Shown: piece by piece, positions 27,001 through 34,581 of the stretch
Layout of the letters: each line of letters starts with the position of its first letter
Numbering within the stretch: the stretch's first letter is position 1
From: Frigoribacterium endophyticum
GTDB lineage: Bacteria; Actinomycetota; Actinomycetes; Actinomycetales; Microbacteriaceae
Length of the DNA: 64,000 nucleotides
NCBI RefSeq assembly: GCF_011759585.1
Contig: NZ_JAAOYV010000002.1
Coordinates: forward strand, 307,510 to 371,509
Direction of reading: 5' to 3'
Program-made: the position numbers and the translations under genes
The notes under the pieces: generated by a model
What the model was told of the DNA's origin: nothing
The model's database searches: none
Seen by the model: only the letters and a program-made list of their open reading frames with translations

Positions 27001-27397
27001 CGTTGGCGAAGGCATTGTACGTCGACACGGTCGGGGCGTCGAACGGGTCGACGTCGTCGCCGAGCAGCCCGGCGGCCCCGAGCTGCTGCACGCGGCGCTC
27101 GATCCGTTCACCGAGCTCGCCCGCGGCCTTCCGGGTGAAGGTGAGGCCGAGCACCTCGGAGACCCCGACCAGGCCGTTGGCGAGCAGCCAGACGACGCGG
27201 TTCGCCATGGTCTCGGTCTTGCCGCTGCCGGCGCCCGCCACCACGAGGGCCGGCTCGAGGGGCGCCTCGATGACCGCCTGCTGCTCGGCGGTCGGGCGGG
27301 GCAGGCCGAGCACCTCGGCGATCTCGACGGCCGAGCGGAGGCCTCGGGCGGGGGCCTCGGAGAGCCCCGTCGTCGGGCCTGGCGTCGCGACGCTCAC
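24095..27397 (-). CDS. adnB: AdnB-like DNA helicase-nuclease subunit
   Basis: A 1100-residue SF1A helicase fused to a C-terminal RecB-family nuclease. Walker A GAGSGKT is at about residues 55-61, with motif Ia LGLTFTRKAAGEL, motif II VLLDEYQDTS, motif V LLTVHGSKGLEWD and motif VI LAYVALTRARDAVL. The nuclease has LGTLFHEWVEE and VVDWKTGAAP (the D...xK core) near the C-terminus. Length and order match actinobacterial AdnB, the active motor of the AdnAB complex that resects double-strand breaks. The GTG start at 27397 overlaps the adnA stop by four bases. An open frame continues upstream past 27397, but only as antisense-like shadow over adnA. Confidence 0.92.
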   Translation of the reverse strand: MSVATPGPTTGLSEAPARGLRSAVEIAEVLGLPRPTAEQQAVIEAPLEPALVVAGAGSGKTETMANRVVWLLANGLVGVSEVLGLTFTRKAAGELGERIERRVQQLGAAGLLGDDVDPFDAPTVSTYNAFANGIFRDNALRVGRESEAQVLGEASSWQLARSLVVASTDDRLAGLGRSVDSLTEAVLRLSHALSENVADAADVADLAERFLDLAGLPSTKGTPYKSVVDAVAAVSALPPLLELARAFSDEKARRGFVEYSDQVALALEVCETAPDVVTELRTRFRVVLLDEYQDTSVVQTTLLSRLFAGTGVMAVGDPHQSIYGFRGASAANLGRFPVDFEAAPGAVYSLSTSWRNASRVLDAANAVVAELAAAAEGAVAELSPRPAAPEGRVEVVFEQTLPAEADRVAHWLQRELDPARHGGAEPRTAAILFRSKKTVPAFVEALAARGVPYHVLGVGGLLQRPEVVDLVSCLRVLHDPAAGSELIRLMAGARWRVGLHDIAVLRSVSSWLFSHDHAQQQLDDDVAAGFRASVAVGEHGSIVDALDFVTTAPEGHRQLAEFSPEGLARLRRLGSQLAFLRGRVGLDLVDLVTLVQQEMLLDVEVGAATGQGHGGAWLQALEDELAGYVATDESATLGGFLSWLAAAERRDDMGPRSEDGEPGTVQLLTVHGSKGLEWDVVAVPRLVEGELPGTSREGVGWLGFGELPFEFRGDAAELPQLAWRGVDDQKEFDQGLAAFRAELVERHLAEERRLAYVALTRARDAVLLSGSFWSTTVKPRAVSRYLRELVDAGVLPPGALPELPYDDENPLADTTRELAWPIDPLGPRRAAVEGAAARVGRELAARAADPDRPDVVDGPWSADIDLLLRERDAIRERAGSIDLPQRIPASRFKDYVSDPAAVATSLRRPLPERPYRATRLGTLFHEWVEERYRPTGRAEVLDAWATEIDLDDERVGGTAGLVDPDDARRLVELQRTFERSPWAGVEPVEVELEVHLPLGRRTVICKIDAVFERDGRWQVVDWKTGAAPVDDADLELRQLQLALYREAWASFRGVPAESVDAVFYFVADDVVVEPRHVADRAELVALWEAVEVGRPTTGPR

Positions 27398-30300
27398 GAG
27401 CTGACCTCCCCGACGACGTGGATGCGGCAGGTGCCGCCGTTGCGCCCCTCGCAGTGCTCGTCGAGCCGGGCCACGAACACGCGCCCGGCCATGCCCTCCG
27501 CGGCGTCGGTCACCCGGTCGCGGAAGCCCTGGAGGGTCTCGGCGTCGAACGGCGCCTGGGCGGGCTCGCGGTACAGCTTGCCGCGCACCCCCGACGAGAC
27601 GATGACGAGCTTCGCGCCGCCGGGCGCCGTGCCCTCGGGCACCTCCTCGATCGCCCCGTCGGCGAGCGCGACCTGGTAGCTGCCGAGCTGGGGGTGCTCC
27701 GCCACGGCGCGCGGCGAGGTGGGCACGGCTCGACCGGTCTTGAGGTCGACGATGACGGCCGCGCCCTGGGCGGTGCGCTCGACGCGGTCGATCGCCCCGC
27801 GGAGCCGGGCCGGGCCGATGTCGAGGGTGAACGACGACTCGGCGGCGAGCAGCTCCGCCCCGGAGGCCTCGAAGTCGCGCAGGTACGACGACAGGCTCTC
27901 GGTCATCTGCCGCGCTCGTCTCTTCTCGGCCTCGGCGATCCACGGCGACTCGAACTCGAGCTCGCCCCAGCGCTCCTCGACCGCGGCCCAGAGCGACTCG
28001 ACGTCGGTCGCCGTGGCGTGCTCCATCACGTCGTGCAGCACCGTGCCGAGGCCCATCGCCGCGCTCGGGGCGGAGCCGCCGAAGCGGTCGACGAACCAGT
28101 GCAGGGGGCACTCCTCGAACGAGCCGAGCTGCGACGGCGAGACGGGCACGTGCGTCTCGGGCACCGCGAGGTCGACGAGCGGGGCCGTCGTCGTGGGCTC
28201 GGCCAGGCCGTACCACTGCCCGGGGTGGGCCCCCGCGACGCCGGCCTCGGCGAGCTGGGCGAGCCCCCGGGCCGCCGCGTCGCCGCGGACGCCCCTCGGC
28301 GTCGTCACGAGCGCGTGGCGCAGGTGGCCGACGAGCCCCCGCAGCGACAGCGGGTGACCGCCGGAGGCGCGGGGCACGTCGGCGGGCAGCAGGCGGGAGA
28401 AGACGGACGGCCCCTCGGCGTCGTCGGCCGTCCACGACACGACGACCTGGCGGCGCGCCCGGGAGACCGTCAGGGCGAACATGCGGAGCTCGTCGCTGAG
28501 GACGCCGGCGCGCGCGTCGGTCGGCGCGGCCGGGGCGGGGCCGGCGAGCTCGCCCGCGCGCAGCCGCTCGGCGGCGTCGACGAGCTCGTCGGGCCCGAGC
28601 AGTGCGCCCCGCACGCGGAGGTTCGGCCAGACCCCCTCCTGCACCCGGGCCGCGACGACCACGTCGACCTCGACGCCCACGGCGGAGGCGGGGGTGCAGA
28701 CGAGGACGGAGTCGGCCGAGGCCTGGGGCGACAGGGTGTCCTCGGGCACCTCGGCGTCGAGCAGGGCGTCGAGGAACCCCACGGCGGGCGCCTCGGGCGT
28801 GCGCTCGACGTACCGCTTGGCGGCGGTGAACAGGGCGACGACGCCGTCGAGGTGGCGGTCGGCCTCGGCCGCCACGATGCCGCGCCCGGCCGACCGGGTC
28901 GACCACTCGGTCGCGAGCCCGCTGCGCTCCCAGAGCCCCCAGAGGACCTCCTCGATGCTCGCGCCCTCGTCGGCGGCCCGACGGGCGGCGTCGAGGCTGG
29001 CCGCGACCCGGCCGGCCCGGGCGGCCGGCCTCGAGTCGATCGTGACGAAGCGCCCGGGGGCGCCGAGGGCCTCCACCAGCAGGGCGTCGGCCGATCGCGT
29101 GCCGCCGCCCGCGAGCTCCTCCGCCCGGAGGGCGAGGCGGAGCCGTCGGAGCGAGAGCGGGTCGAACCCGCCGAGCGGTCCGAGCAGCAGGTCGGCGGCC
29201 ACCTCGGCCGTGAGCGCGTCACGACCGACCGCCACCGAGGCGGCGAGGAGGAGGTGCCGGGCCCCGTGCTCGTCGCGCACGGCCCGGCCCGCCACCGGCG
29301 TGCGCGTGGGCACCTCGGCGAGCTGGAGGCTGCGCGCGACCGAGGTCACCTGCCCGCCGCTGCGGACGACGACCATCATGCGCGCCCACGGGACGCCGCG
29401 CAGGAGGTGGTGCTCGCGGAGCAGCCGGGCCACGCCCGAGACCTCGTGAGCGGGGCTGTCGGCCTGCACGGTGACCACCGGCGGCACGTCACGCCAGGGC
29501 CCCTCATCGGCCGTCGGACCGGCGGCGTCGGCCGCGTGCTGCCGCCCGGCGGCGGCCGTGCCGATGCGGGCCGTGACCCGGCCGACGAGCTCGCGCAGGG
29601 CGTCGTCGTGCCGGTGCACCCGGGTCAGCCAGAGGGTCTCGACCCGGTCGAGGCCGAGCCGCGGCGCGAGACGGCCGAGCACGTCGGGGCTGCCGCCGCG
29701 GAACGCCGTCGTCGCGAGGTCGGGGTCACCGAGGGCGACGACCGCGACGCCGCGACGCACGAGGGCGCGGAGGAGGGCGACCGTCGACCGGGTGGCCTCC
29801 TGGGCGTCGTCGACGAGCACGACGCGGAGGCCGTCGACGGCGGGCGCCGTCTCGCCGCGGTCCAGGGCCGCCACGGCGAAGTCGACGAGTTCCGCCGAGT
29901 CGAGGCGGCGGCCGGCCAGGCCGTCGACGACCGCGTGGTACTCGTCGGCGAAGTCGGCGACGGCCCGCCAGGCGGGCCGGTCGAGCCGGTCGCCCAGCAG
30001 GCGGAGGTCGTCGCCCGACAGGCCCTGCTCGGTCGTGCGCATCAGGACCTCGCGCAGCTCGGTGCGGAAGCCGCGGAGCGCCCGCACGCGCGGGCCGAGC
30101 TCGTCGGGCCAGGCCGGCCCGCCGCCGTCGGCGAGGTGCCCCTCGAGCACGGCGCGCACGATGCTGTCCTGGTCGCCTCCGGTGAGCAGCGTCGGAGGCA
30201 CCTGCCCCGCGAGGCGCGCGGAGTGGCCGACGACGTCGAAGGCGAGGGAGGCGACGGTCCGCGCCAGCGGGCCCGGCGTCGGCACCTCGACGCGCGAGGC

Positions 30301-30558
30301 CAGGACGTCGCGGAGGCGCGTGGCCGTCGTGCGGGTCGGCGACAGCGCCAGCACGGAGCCGGGGGCCCAGCCCCGCCGCTGCAGGCGGTCGACGACGAAC
30401 TCGACGAGCGTGGTCGTCTTGCCGCTGCCCGGGGCGCCGATGACCGCGGCGGACGCCCCGTCGGCCAGCTCGAGCACGGCGCGCTGGGACGCGTCGAGCT
30501 CGACGACGCGCGCCGAGCGCTCGTCGTCGGTCACCGGTCGGAACGCCGTCGCCACCAT
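27394..30558 (-). CDS. adnA: AdnA-like helicase-nuclease subunit
   Basis: A 1054-residue protein, close to mycobacterial AdnA in length. Walker A GAPGSGKT is at about residues 41-48. Motif II is VVLVDDAQEAT rather than the DExQD form in AdnB, in keeping with the weaker motor of AdnA. The C-terminal RecB-like nuclease has LGTVLHDVMEHA and VIVDLKTGRAVP. AdnA and AdnB form a heterodimer with two nuclease sites that processes broken DNA ends for recombination. The ATG at 30558 has TAGCGT seven bases upstream. The adjacent adnB is translationally coupled. Confidence 0.92.
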   Translation of the reverse strand: MVATAFRPVTDDERSARVVELDASQRAVLELADGASAAVIGAPGSGKTTTLVEFVVDRLQRRGWAPGSVLALSPTRTTATRLRDVLASRVEVPTPGPLARTVASLAFDVVGHSARLAGQVPPTLLTGGDQDSIVRAVLEGHLADGGGPAWPDELGPRVRALRGFRTELREVLMRTTEQGLSGDDLRLLGDRLDRPAWRAVADFADEYHAVVDGLAGRRLDSAELVDFAVAALDRGETAPAVDGLRVVLVDDAQEATRSTVALLRALVRRGVAVVALGDPDLATTAFRGGSPDVLGRLAPRLGLDRVETLWLTRVHRHDDALRELVGRVTARIGTAAAGRQHAADAAGPTADEGPWRDVPPVVTVQADSPAHEVSGVARLLREHHLLRGVPWARMMVVVRSGGQVTSVARSLQLAEVPTRTPVAGRAVRDEHGARHLLLAASVAVGRDALTAEVAADLLLGPLGGFDPLSLRRLRLALRAEELAGGGTRSADALLVEALGAPGRFVTIDSRPAARAGRVAASLDAARRAADEGASIEEVLWGLWERSGLATEWSTRSAGRGIVAAEADRHLDGVVALFTAAKRYVERTPEAPAVGFLDALLDAEVPEDTLSPQASADSVLVCTPASAVGVEVDVVVAARVQEGVWPNLRVRGALLGPDELVDAAERLRAGELAGPAPAAPTDARAGVLSDELRMFALTVSRARRQVVVSWTADDAEGPSVFSRLLPADVPRASGGHPLSLRGLVGHLRHALVTTPRGVRGDAAARGLAQLAEAGVAGAHPGQWYGLAEPTTTAPLVDLAVPETHVPVSPSQLGSFEECPLHWFVDRFGGSAPSAAMGLGTVLHDVMEHATATDVESLWAAVEERWGELEFESPWIAEAEKRRARQMTESLSSYLRDFEASGAELLAAESSFTLDIGPARLRGAIDRVERTAQGAAVIVDLKTGRAVPTSPRAVAEHPQLGSYQVALADGAIEEVPEGTAPGGAKLVIVSSGVRGKLYREPAQAPFDAETLQGFRDRVTDAAEGMAGRVFVARLDEHCEGRNGGTCRIHVVGEVSS

Positions 30559-30565
30559 GGGGTCG

Positions 30566-30571
30566 ACGCTA
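30566..30571 (-). promoter_or_regulatory. -10 element of adnAB (TAGCGT), leaderless type
   Basis: On the minus strand TAGCGT ends 7 nt before the adnA ATG at 30558. Confidence 0.45.
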
Positions 30572-30651
30572 CCGGCCGCCACCGACGGAGCGCGTCGGCC
30601 GGGCTGCTTGCGCCCACAGTGAACGGGCACGCCCGACCCGGCGTCGTCGGA

Positions 30652-30657
30652 TATCGT
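30652..30657 (+). promoter_or_regulatory. -10 element (TATCGT), leaderless type
   Basis: TATCGT ends 6 nt before the GTG at 30664. With the adnA element it forms a divergent promoter pair about 80 bp apart. Confidence 0.5.
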
Positions 30658-30663
30658 GACGTC

Positions 30664-30888
30664 GTGGACATCAGAATCGGCATCGCCAACAGCCCCCGTG
30701 AGATCAGCTTCGAGACGTCGCAGAGCGCCTCCGACGTCGAGGCCGTCGTCGCCCAGGCCCTCGACGGCGGCAAGTCGTACGTCACCCTCTCCGACTCGAA
30801 GGGCAAGACCTACCTCGTCCCGACCGCGTCGCTCTCGTACGTCGAGGTCGGCTCGGAGGAGAGCCGTCGGGTCGGCTTCGTCGGCTGA
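30664..30888 (+). CDS. DUF3107 family small protein
   Basis: A 74-residue protein beginning MDIRIGIANSPREISFE and containing VTLSDSKGKTYLVPTASLSYVEVG, the pattern of the actinobacterial DUF3107 family. It is small, acidic and soluble, with no membrane segment; function is not established. The GTG start is placed by the -10 hexamer six bases upstream. It is followed after 4 bp by a small membrane protein gene, probably co-transcribed, and diverges from adnAB. Confidence 0.85.
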   Translation: MDIRIGIANSPREISFETSQSASDVEAVVAQALDGGKSYVTLSDSKGKTYLVPTASLSYVEVGSEESRRVGFVG

Positions 30889-30892
30889 CCCC

Positions 30893-31186
30893 GTGGAGCT
30901 CCTCTTCGTCTGCCTCGGCGGCGCCCTGATCGGCTTCGTGCTGCACGCCGCCCTGCCCGCGCGCGACACGCGCGGCGTGCTGCTCGTGCCCGGCGTCGCG
31001 ACGGTCGTCGCCGCCGTGGCGTGGGAGCTCCTCCTGCAGCTGGGCTGGCGGGCCGACGGAGGATGGATCTGGGTCGTGTCGCTCGCCCTCCCGGCGGTGG
31101 CCGGCGCCCTCGTCGCCCGGGGCCTCGTCACCCGGCGGCGCCGGGCCGACGCCGAGCTCTACGAGCGGGTGGTCGCGGGCGCCTGA
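30893..31186 (+). CDS. Small membrane protein, 97 aa
   Basis: A 97-residue protein with three hydrophobic segments: LLFVCLGGALIGFVLHAAL (about 3-21), GVLLVPGVATVVAAVAW (about 28-44) and WIWVVSLALPAVAGALVA (about 58-75). A basic C-terminus with RRRRADAELYERV follows. I recognise no named family, though small membrane proteins of this kind often follow DUF3107 in actinobacteria. The GTG start at 30893 lies 4 bp after the DUF3107 stop. Confidence 0.7.
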   Translation: MELLFVCLGGALIGFVLHAALPARDTRGVLLVPGVATVVAAVAWELLLQLGWRADGGWIWVVSLALPAVAGALVARGLVTRRRRADAELYERVVAGA

Positions 31187-31261
31187 CCGTCGCAGGAGCC
31201 TGACCGGTGTGCGCCGGTCGCGGCCGTCCTCAGCCCACGGGCTCCGCTCGGCGGGAGACGG

Positions 31262-31981
31262 TCACGCCGTGAGGCCGAGCGCGTCCATCCGGCGCGTGTG
31301 CGCGGCGATGAGCTCGGTGAAGACCGGCTCGAGGCGCTCGTCGTCGGCCGAGACGTGCGCGGCGTCGATCGCGGCGCGGGCCACGAGCAGGGTGTCGCCG
31401 ACGAGCCGTCGGCCCCAGAGCGCCAGCCGCGAGGCCAGGGCAGGGTCGTCGCCGATCGCCCGGGAGAGCTCCTCGACGATGACGGCCTGGTCGTCGCCGG
31501 CCTCCAGCACGCGGACGATGCGGTCGCGGGGGTCGCCGTCGAGCCCTGCCGCGAGCCGGACGAAGACGTCGTTGAGCAGGCCGGCTCCGACGTACGCGCC
31601 GAGCACGGCCTCCGACCAGTCGGTGCCCTCGATGCGCCGGCCGAAGTCGTCGACGGCCGCGACGTGCGGCTCCATCAGCTCGGTCGGGTCGTCGCCGCGA
31701 CGACGGATCTCGGCCACGAGCCCGCGGTGACGGTCGAGGGTGCTGCCGGCGACGTGGCCGGTGACCTCCCGGGCGCGGACGCTCGGGGCGACGGCGGAGG
31801 CTCGGGCCAGCGACTCGAAGAGCGCCAGCTGGAGGTACGCGGCCTGCCCCAGGTAGACGGCGAGGTCGGGCGTGAAGTCACCGAGCTCGACCCGGTTGAC
31901 GGCGACCGGACGCGACGCGGGTCGCGGCCACTGGAGGGTCGGGACGCCGCGCTGTGACCTACGGCCCATCCATGACACCAC
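31262..31981 (-). CDS. Ferritin-like fold protein (MiaE-like)
   Basis: A 239-residue helical protein. LAVYLGQAAYLQLALFESLARAS, EVTGHVAGSTLDRHRGLVAEIR and VLGAYVGAGLLNDVFVRLA resemble the four-helix bundle of ferritin-like/MiaE-type proteins, with Glu and His at helix positions that could hold metal. Activity is not established. The GTG at 31981 is preferred because the minus-strand -10 hexamer TAGGAT ends six bases before it; an ATG at 31969 is an alternative. It is divergent from the DEAD-box helicase, an arrangement common in actinobacteria. Confidence 0.75.
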   Translation of the reverse strand: MVSWMGRRSQRGVPTLQWPRPASRPVAVNRVELGDFTPDLAVYLGQAAYLQLALFESLARASAVAPSVRAREVTGHVAGSTLDRHRGLVAEIRRRGDDPTELMEPHVAAVDDFGRRIEGTDWSEAVLGAYVGAGLLNDVFVRLAAGLDGDPRDRIVRVLEAGDDQAVIVEELSRAIGDDPALASRLALWGRRLVGDTLLVARAAIDAAHVSADDERLEPVFTELIAAHTRRMDALGLTA

Positions 31982-31987
31982 GCCGTC

Positions 31988-31993
31988 ATCCTA
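31988..31993 (-). promoter_or_regulatory. -10 element (TAGGAT), leaderless type
   Basis: On the minus strand TAGGAT ends 6 nt before the GTG at 31981, which helps decide that start. Confidence 0.5.
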
Positions 31994-32025
31994 CGGGGTC
32001 CGGAGGGGCGCTCGCCCCGACCGGC

Positions 32026-32031
32026 TAAACT
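32026..32031 (+). promoter_or_regulatory. -10 element (TAAACT) for the DEAD-box helicase
   Basis: TAAACT lies 35-40 nt before the start region of the helicase, giving a short leader that includes AGGG at 32055-32058 as ribosome binding site. Confidence 0.45.
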
Positions 32032-32065
32032 CCTCGCATCCCCCTATATGAGACAGGGCAACACT

Positions 32066-33574
32066 TTGACATTCACAGACCTCGCGATCGACCCCGACAT
32101 GGTCGACGCTCTGGCGTCGAAGGGGATCCTCGAACCTTTCCCCATCCAGACCCAGACGATCCCCCTCGCCCTCAGCGGCCAGGACATCATCGGCCAGGCC
32201 AAGACCGGCACCGGCAAGACCTTCGGCTTCGGCCTCCCCATCATCCAGCGCATCGGGCTCGACCCGGCCCCCGGCGTCAAGGTCCTCGTGGTCGTCCCGA
32301 CCCGTGAGCTGTGCGTCCAGGTGGCCGACGACCTCGAGGTCGCCACCGCCAACCGCGCCACCAAGGTCGTGAGCATCTACGGCGGCAAGGCCTACGAGGG
32401 CCAGGTCGAGCAGCTCAAGGCCGGCGCGCAGATCGTGGTGGGCACCCCCGGGCGCCTCCTCGACCTGGCCGGCCAGCGCCTCCTCGACCTCAAGAACGTG
32501 CAGGAGGTCGTCCTCGACGAGGCCGACAAGATGCTCGACCTCGGGTTCCTCAGCGACATCGAGAAGATCTTCCAGCAGGTCCCGGCGACGCGCCACACGA
32601 TGCTGTTCTCGGCGACGATGCCCGGGCCGATCGTGGCGCTCGCCCGCCGCTTCATGACGAAGCCGATCCACATCCGGGCGACCGACCCCGACGAGGGGCT
32701 GACGCAGGCGAACATCAAGCACGTCGTCTACCGGGCGCACTCGCTCGACAAGGACGAGGTCATCGCCCGCATCCTCCAGGCCGAGGGCCGCGGCAAGACC
32801 GTCGTCTTCACCCGCACGAAGCGCGCCGCCGCCAAGCTCGTCGAGGAGCTCACCGACCGCGGCTTCAACGCCGCCGCCGTGCACGGTGACCTCAACCAGG
32901 AGCAGCGCGAGCGTGCCATGGCCGCGTTCAAGGCAGGCAAGAAGGACATCCTGATCGCCACCGACGTCGCCGCCCGCGGCATCGACGTCAACGACGTCAC
33001 GCACGTCATCAACCACACCGTGCCCGACGACCACGACACCTACCTGCACCGCGCCGGCCGCACCGGCCGCGCGGGCAAGACCGGCATCGCGGTGACCTTC
33101 GTCGACTGGGCCGACATGCACAAGTGGGCGCTGATCAACCGTGCGCTCGACATGGGCCAGCCCGAGCCGGTCGAGACGTATTCGTCGAGCCCGCACCTGT
33201 TCACCGACCTCGACATCCCCGCCGGCACCAAGGGCCGGCTCGCGTCCGCCCCGAAGGCGGCCGTCGACGGCGGCTCCACCGCTCCCCGGGAGCGTGCCGC
33301 CGGGGCGTCGCGCTCCCGCGGTCGCGGCGGTGACTCGACCCGTGCCTCCGACGGCCAGGGCCGTGACGGCCAGGGTCGCTCCGGCGGCCGGGGCGGCCAG
33401 GCCCGTGACGGCCAGGGTCGCGACGGTCAGGCCCGCACCGAGGCCCCCCGCGAGCAGGCTCCCGTCGACGGCGGCTCGGCCTCCACGACGGCCGAGGGCG
33501 AGGCCCCTCGTCGTCGCAGCCGCGCCCGTCGTCGTCGCCCCGCGGGCGACGGCTCGGCGCCCGCCGCGCAGTAA
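32066..33574 (+). CDS. DEAD-box ATP-dependent RNA helicase with Arg/Gly-rich tail
   Basis: A 502-residue DEAD-box helicase. The Q motif is FPIQTQTI, motif I AKTGTGKT, Ia PTRELCVQ, II DEAD, III SAT, V ATDVAARGID and VI HRAGRTGRAG. After about residue 400 comes a low-complexity Arg/Gly/Gln tail with GRDGQGR repeats and a basic end (RRRSRARRRRPAG), likely for RNA binding. It remodels RNA or ribosome precursors, possibly under cold or stress. The TTG at 32066 (MTFTDLAID) fits family N-termini and has AGGG seven bases upstream; an ATG at 32048 is the alternative. Confidence 0.92.
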   Translation: MTFTDLAIDPDMVDALASKGILEPFPIQTQTIPLALSGQDIIGQAKTGTGKTFGFGLPIIQRIGLDPAPGVKVLVVVPTRELCVQVADDLEVATANRATKVVSIYGGKAYEGQVEQLKAGAQIVVGTPGRLLDLAGQRLLDLKNVQEVVLDEADKMLDLGFLSDIEKIFQQVPATRHTMLFSATMPGPIVALARRFMTKPIHIRATDPDEGLTQANIKHVVYRAHSLDKDEVIARILQAEGRGKTVVFTRTKRAAAKLVEELTDRGFNAAAVHGDLNQEQRERAMAAFKAGKKDILIATDVAARGIDVNDVTHVINHTVPDDHDTYLHRAGRTGRAGKTGIAVTFVDWADMHKWALINRALDMGQPEPVETYSSSPHLFTDLDIPAGTKGRLASAPKAAVDGGSTAPRERAAGASRSRGRGGDSTRASDGQGRDGQGRSGGRGGQARDGQGRDGQARTEAPREQAPVDGGSASTTAEGEAPRRRSRARRRRPAGDGSAPAAQ

Positions 33575-33586
33575 CGCACCGCTCGT

Positions 33587-33626
33587 CACCGAGAGCCCCC
33601 GTCGAGATCGACGGGGGCTCTCGGTG
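33587..33626 (+). terminator. Terminator hairpin after the DEAD-box helicase
   Basis: A perfect 18-bp stem with a 4-nt loop, 13 bp after the stop at 33574. The PHP gene ends on the other side, so it can serve both convergent genes. Confidence 0.85.
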
Positions 33627-33658
33627 CACCCGAGGGCGTGCGGGAGTCGCGGGCCGGG

Positions 33659-34513
33659 TCAGCCGCGGACGGGCGCCCAGCCGGTGGCCGCCTCGACGAT
33701 CCGCTCCAGCTCCTCGGGCGCCGTGCTGTTCTCGCCGAGCCGGTTCGGCTTGCCCTCGCCGTGGTAGTCGCTGGAGCCGGTGACGATGAGGTCGTGCCGG
33801 CGGGCCAGGGCGCGGAGGCGCTCGGCCCCCGCGTCGGTGTTCTCGCGATGCGCGATCTCGACGCCCATCAGCCCGGCCTCGACGAGCTCGTCGAACGCCC
33901 GCTCGGGGATGTTCGTGCCGCGGCCGCGGGTCGCGGGGTGCGCGATGACGGGCACTCCCCCGGCCTCACGGACGAGGCGCACGCCGAGCAGCGGGCTCGG
34001 CGCCTCGTGCGGCTCGTAGTAGCCCGAGCGCCAGTGCAGGATCCCGGCGAAGGCGGCGCTGCGGTCGGGGGCGAACCCCTTCGCCACGAGGGCGTCCGCG
34101 ATGTGGGGGCGCCCGAGCGTCGCGCCGCTCGTCGACTGGGCGAGCACGTCGCCCCAGGAGATGTCGTAGTCGGCGGCGATGCGCTCGACGATGCGCTCGG
34201 CCCGGTGGAGGCGGCTGTCGCGGAGCCTCGCCGTCTCGGCCACGAGGGCCGGGTCGGTCGGGTCGAAGAGGTAGGCGAGCATGTGCACGCTGTCGAGCCC
34301 CAGGCGGGTGCTGAGCTCCATGCCGGGGACGAGCGTGAGGCCGGTGCCCGCGACGGCCCGGGTCGCCTCCGACCAGCCTGCCGTGGAGTCGTGGTCGGTG
34401 AGGGCCACGGTGCCGAGCCCCGCCTGCACGGCGGCCGCGACGAGCTCGGCCGGGGTCTCGGTGCCGTCGGAGACGCTGCTGTGGGTGTGCAGGTCGATCG
34501 GGCGGGAGGGCAT
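33659..34513 (-). CDS. PHP-domain phosphoesterase
   Basis: A 284-residue metal-dependent phosphoesterase. The N-terminal DLHTHSSVSDG supplies the first metal ligands, VALTDHD the next, then HPATRGRG and SSDYHGEGK near the C-terminus. The pattern matches the YciV/TrpH group, which includes 3',5'-nucleoside bisphosphate phosphatases and 5'-3' RNA/DNA trimming enzymes; the exact substrate cannot be set. The ATG at 34513 is supported by TACGAT six bases upstream on the minus strand, so the 51-bp in-frame extension to 34564 is unlikely. Confidence 0.88.
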   Translation of the reverse strand: MPSRPIDLHTHSSVSDGTETPAELVAAAVQAGLGTVALTDHDSTAGWSEATRAVAGTGLTLVPGMELSTRLGLDSVHMLAYLFDPTDPALVAETARLRDSRLHRAERIVERIAADYDISWGDVLAQSTSGATLGRPHIADALVAKGFAPDRSAAFAGILHWRSGYYEPHEAPSPLLGVRLVREAGGVPVIAHPATRGRGTNIPERAFDELVEAGLMGVEIAHRENTDAGAERLRALARRHDLIVTGSSDYHGEGKPNRLGENSTAPEELERIVEAATGWAPVRG

Positions 34514-34519
34514 CACCCC

Positions 34520-34525
34520 ATCGTA
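34520..34525 (-). promoter_or_regulatory. -10 element (TACGAT), leaderless type
   Basis: On the minus strand TACGAT ends 6 nt before the PHP-gene ATG at 34513. Confidence 0.5.
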
Positions 34526-34581
34526 GGCGTCGCCCCCGGGCGTCGCCGTGGAGGGCCCGGTCACCTATGCTCGGCAGGGCC

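Noticed and set aside
24170-27679. Open plus-strand frame of about 1170 codons
   Set aside because: It is antisense to adnB, with low-complexity Arg/Glu/Gly product and no start signal. It is a GC shadow.
27398-28906. Upstream extension of the adnB open frame
   Set aside because: It lies inside adnA in another frame, and the GTG at 27397 overlapping the adnA stop is the natural start.
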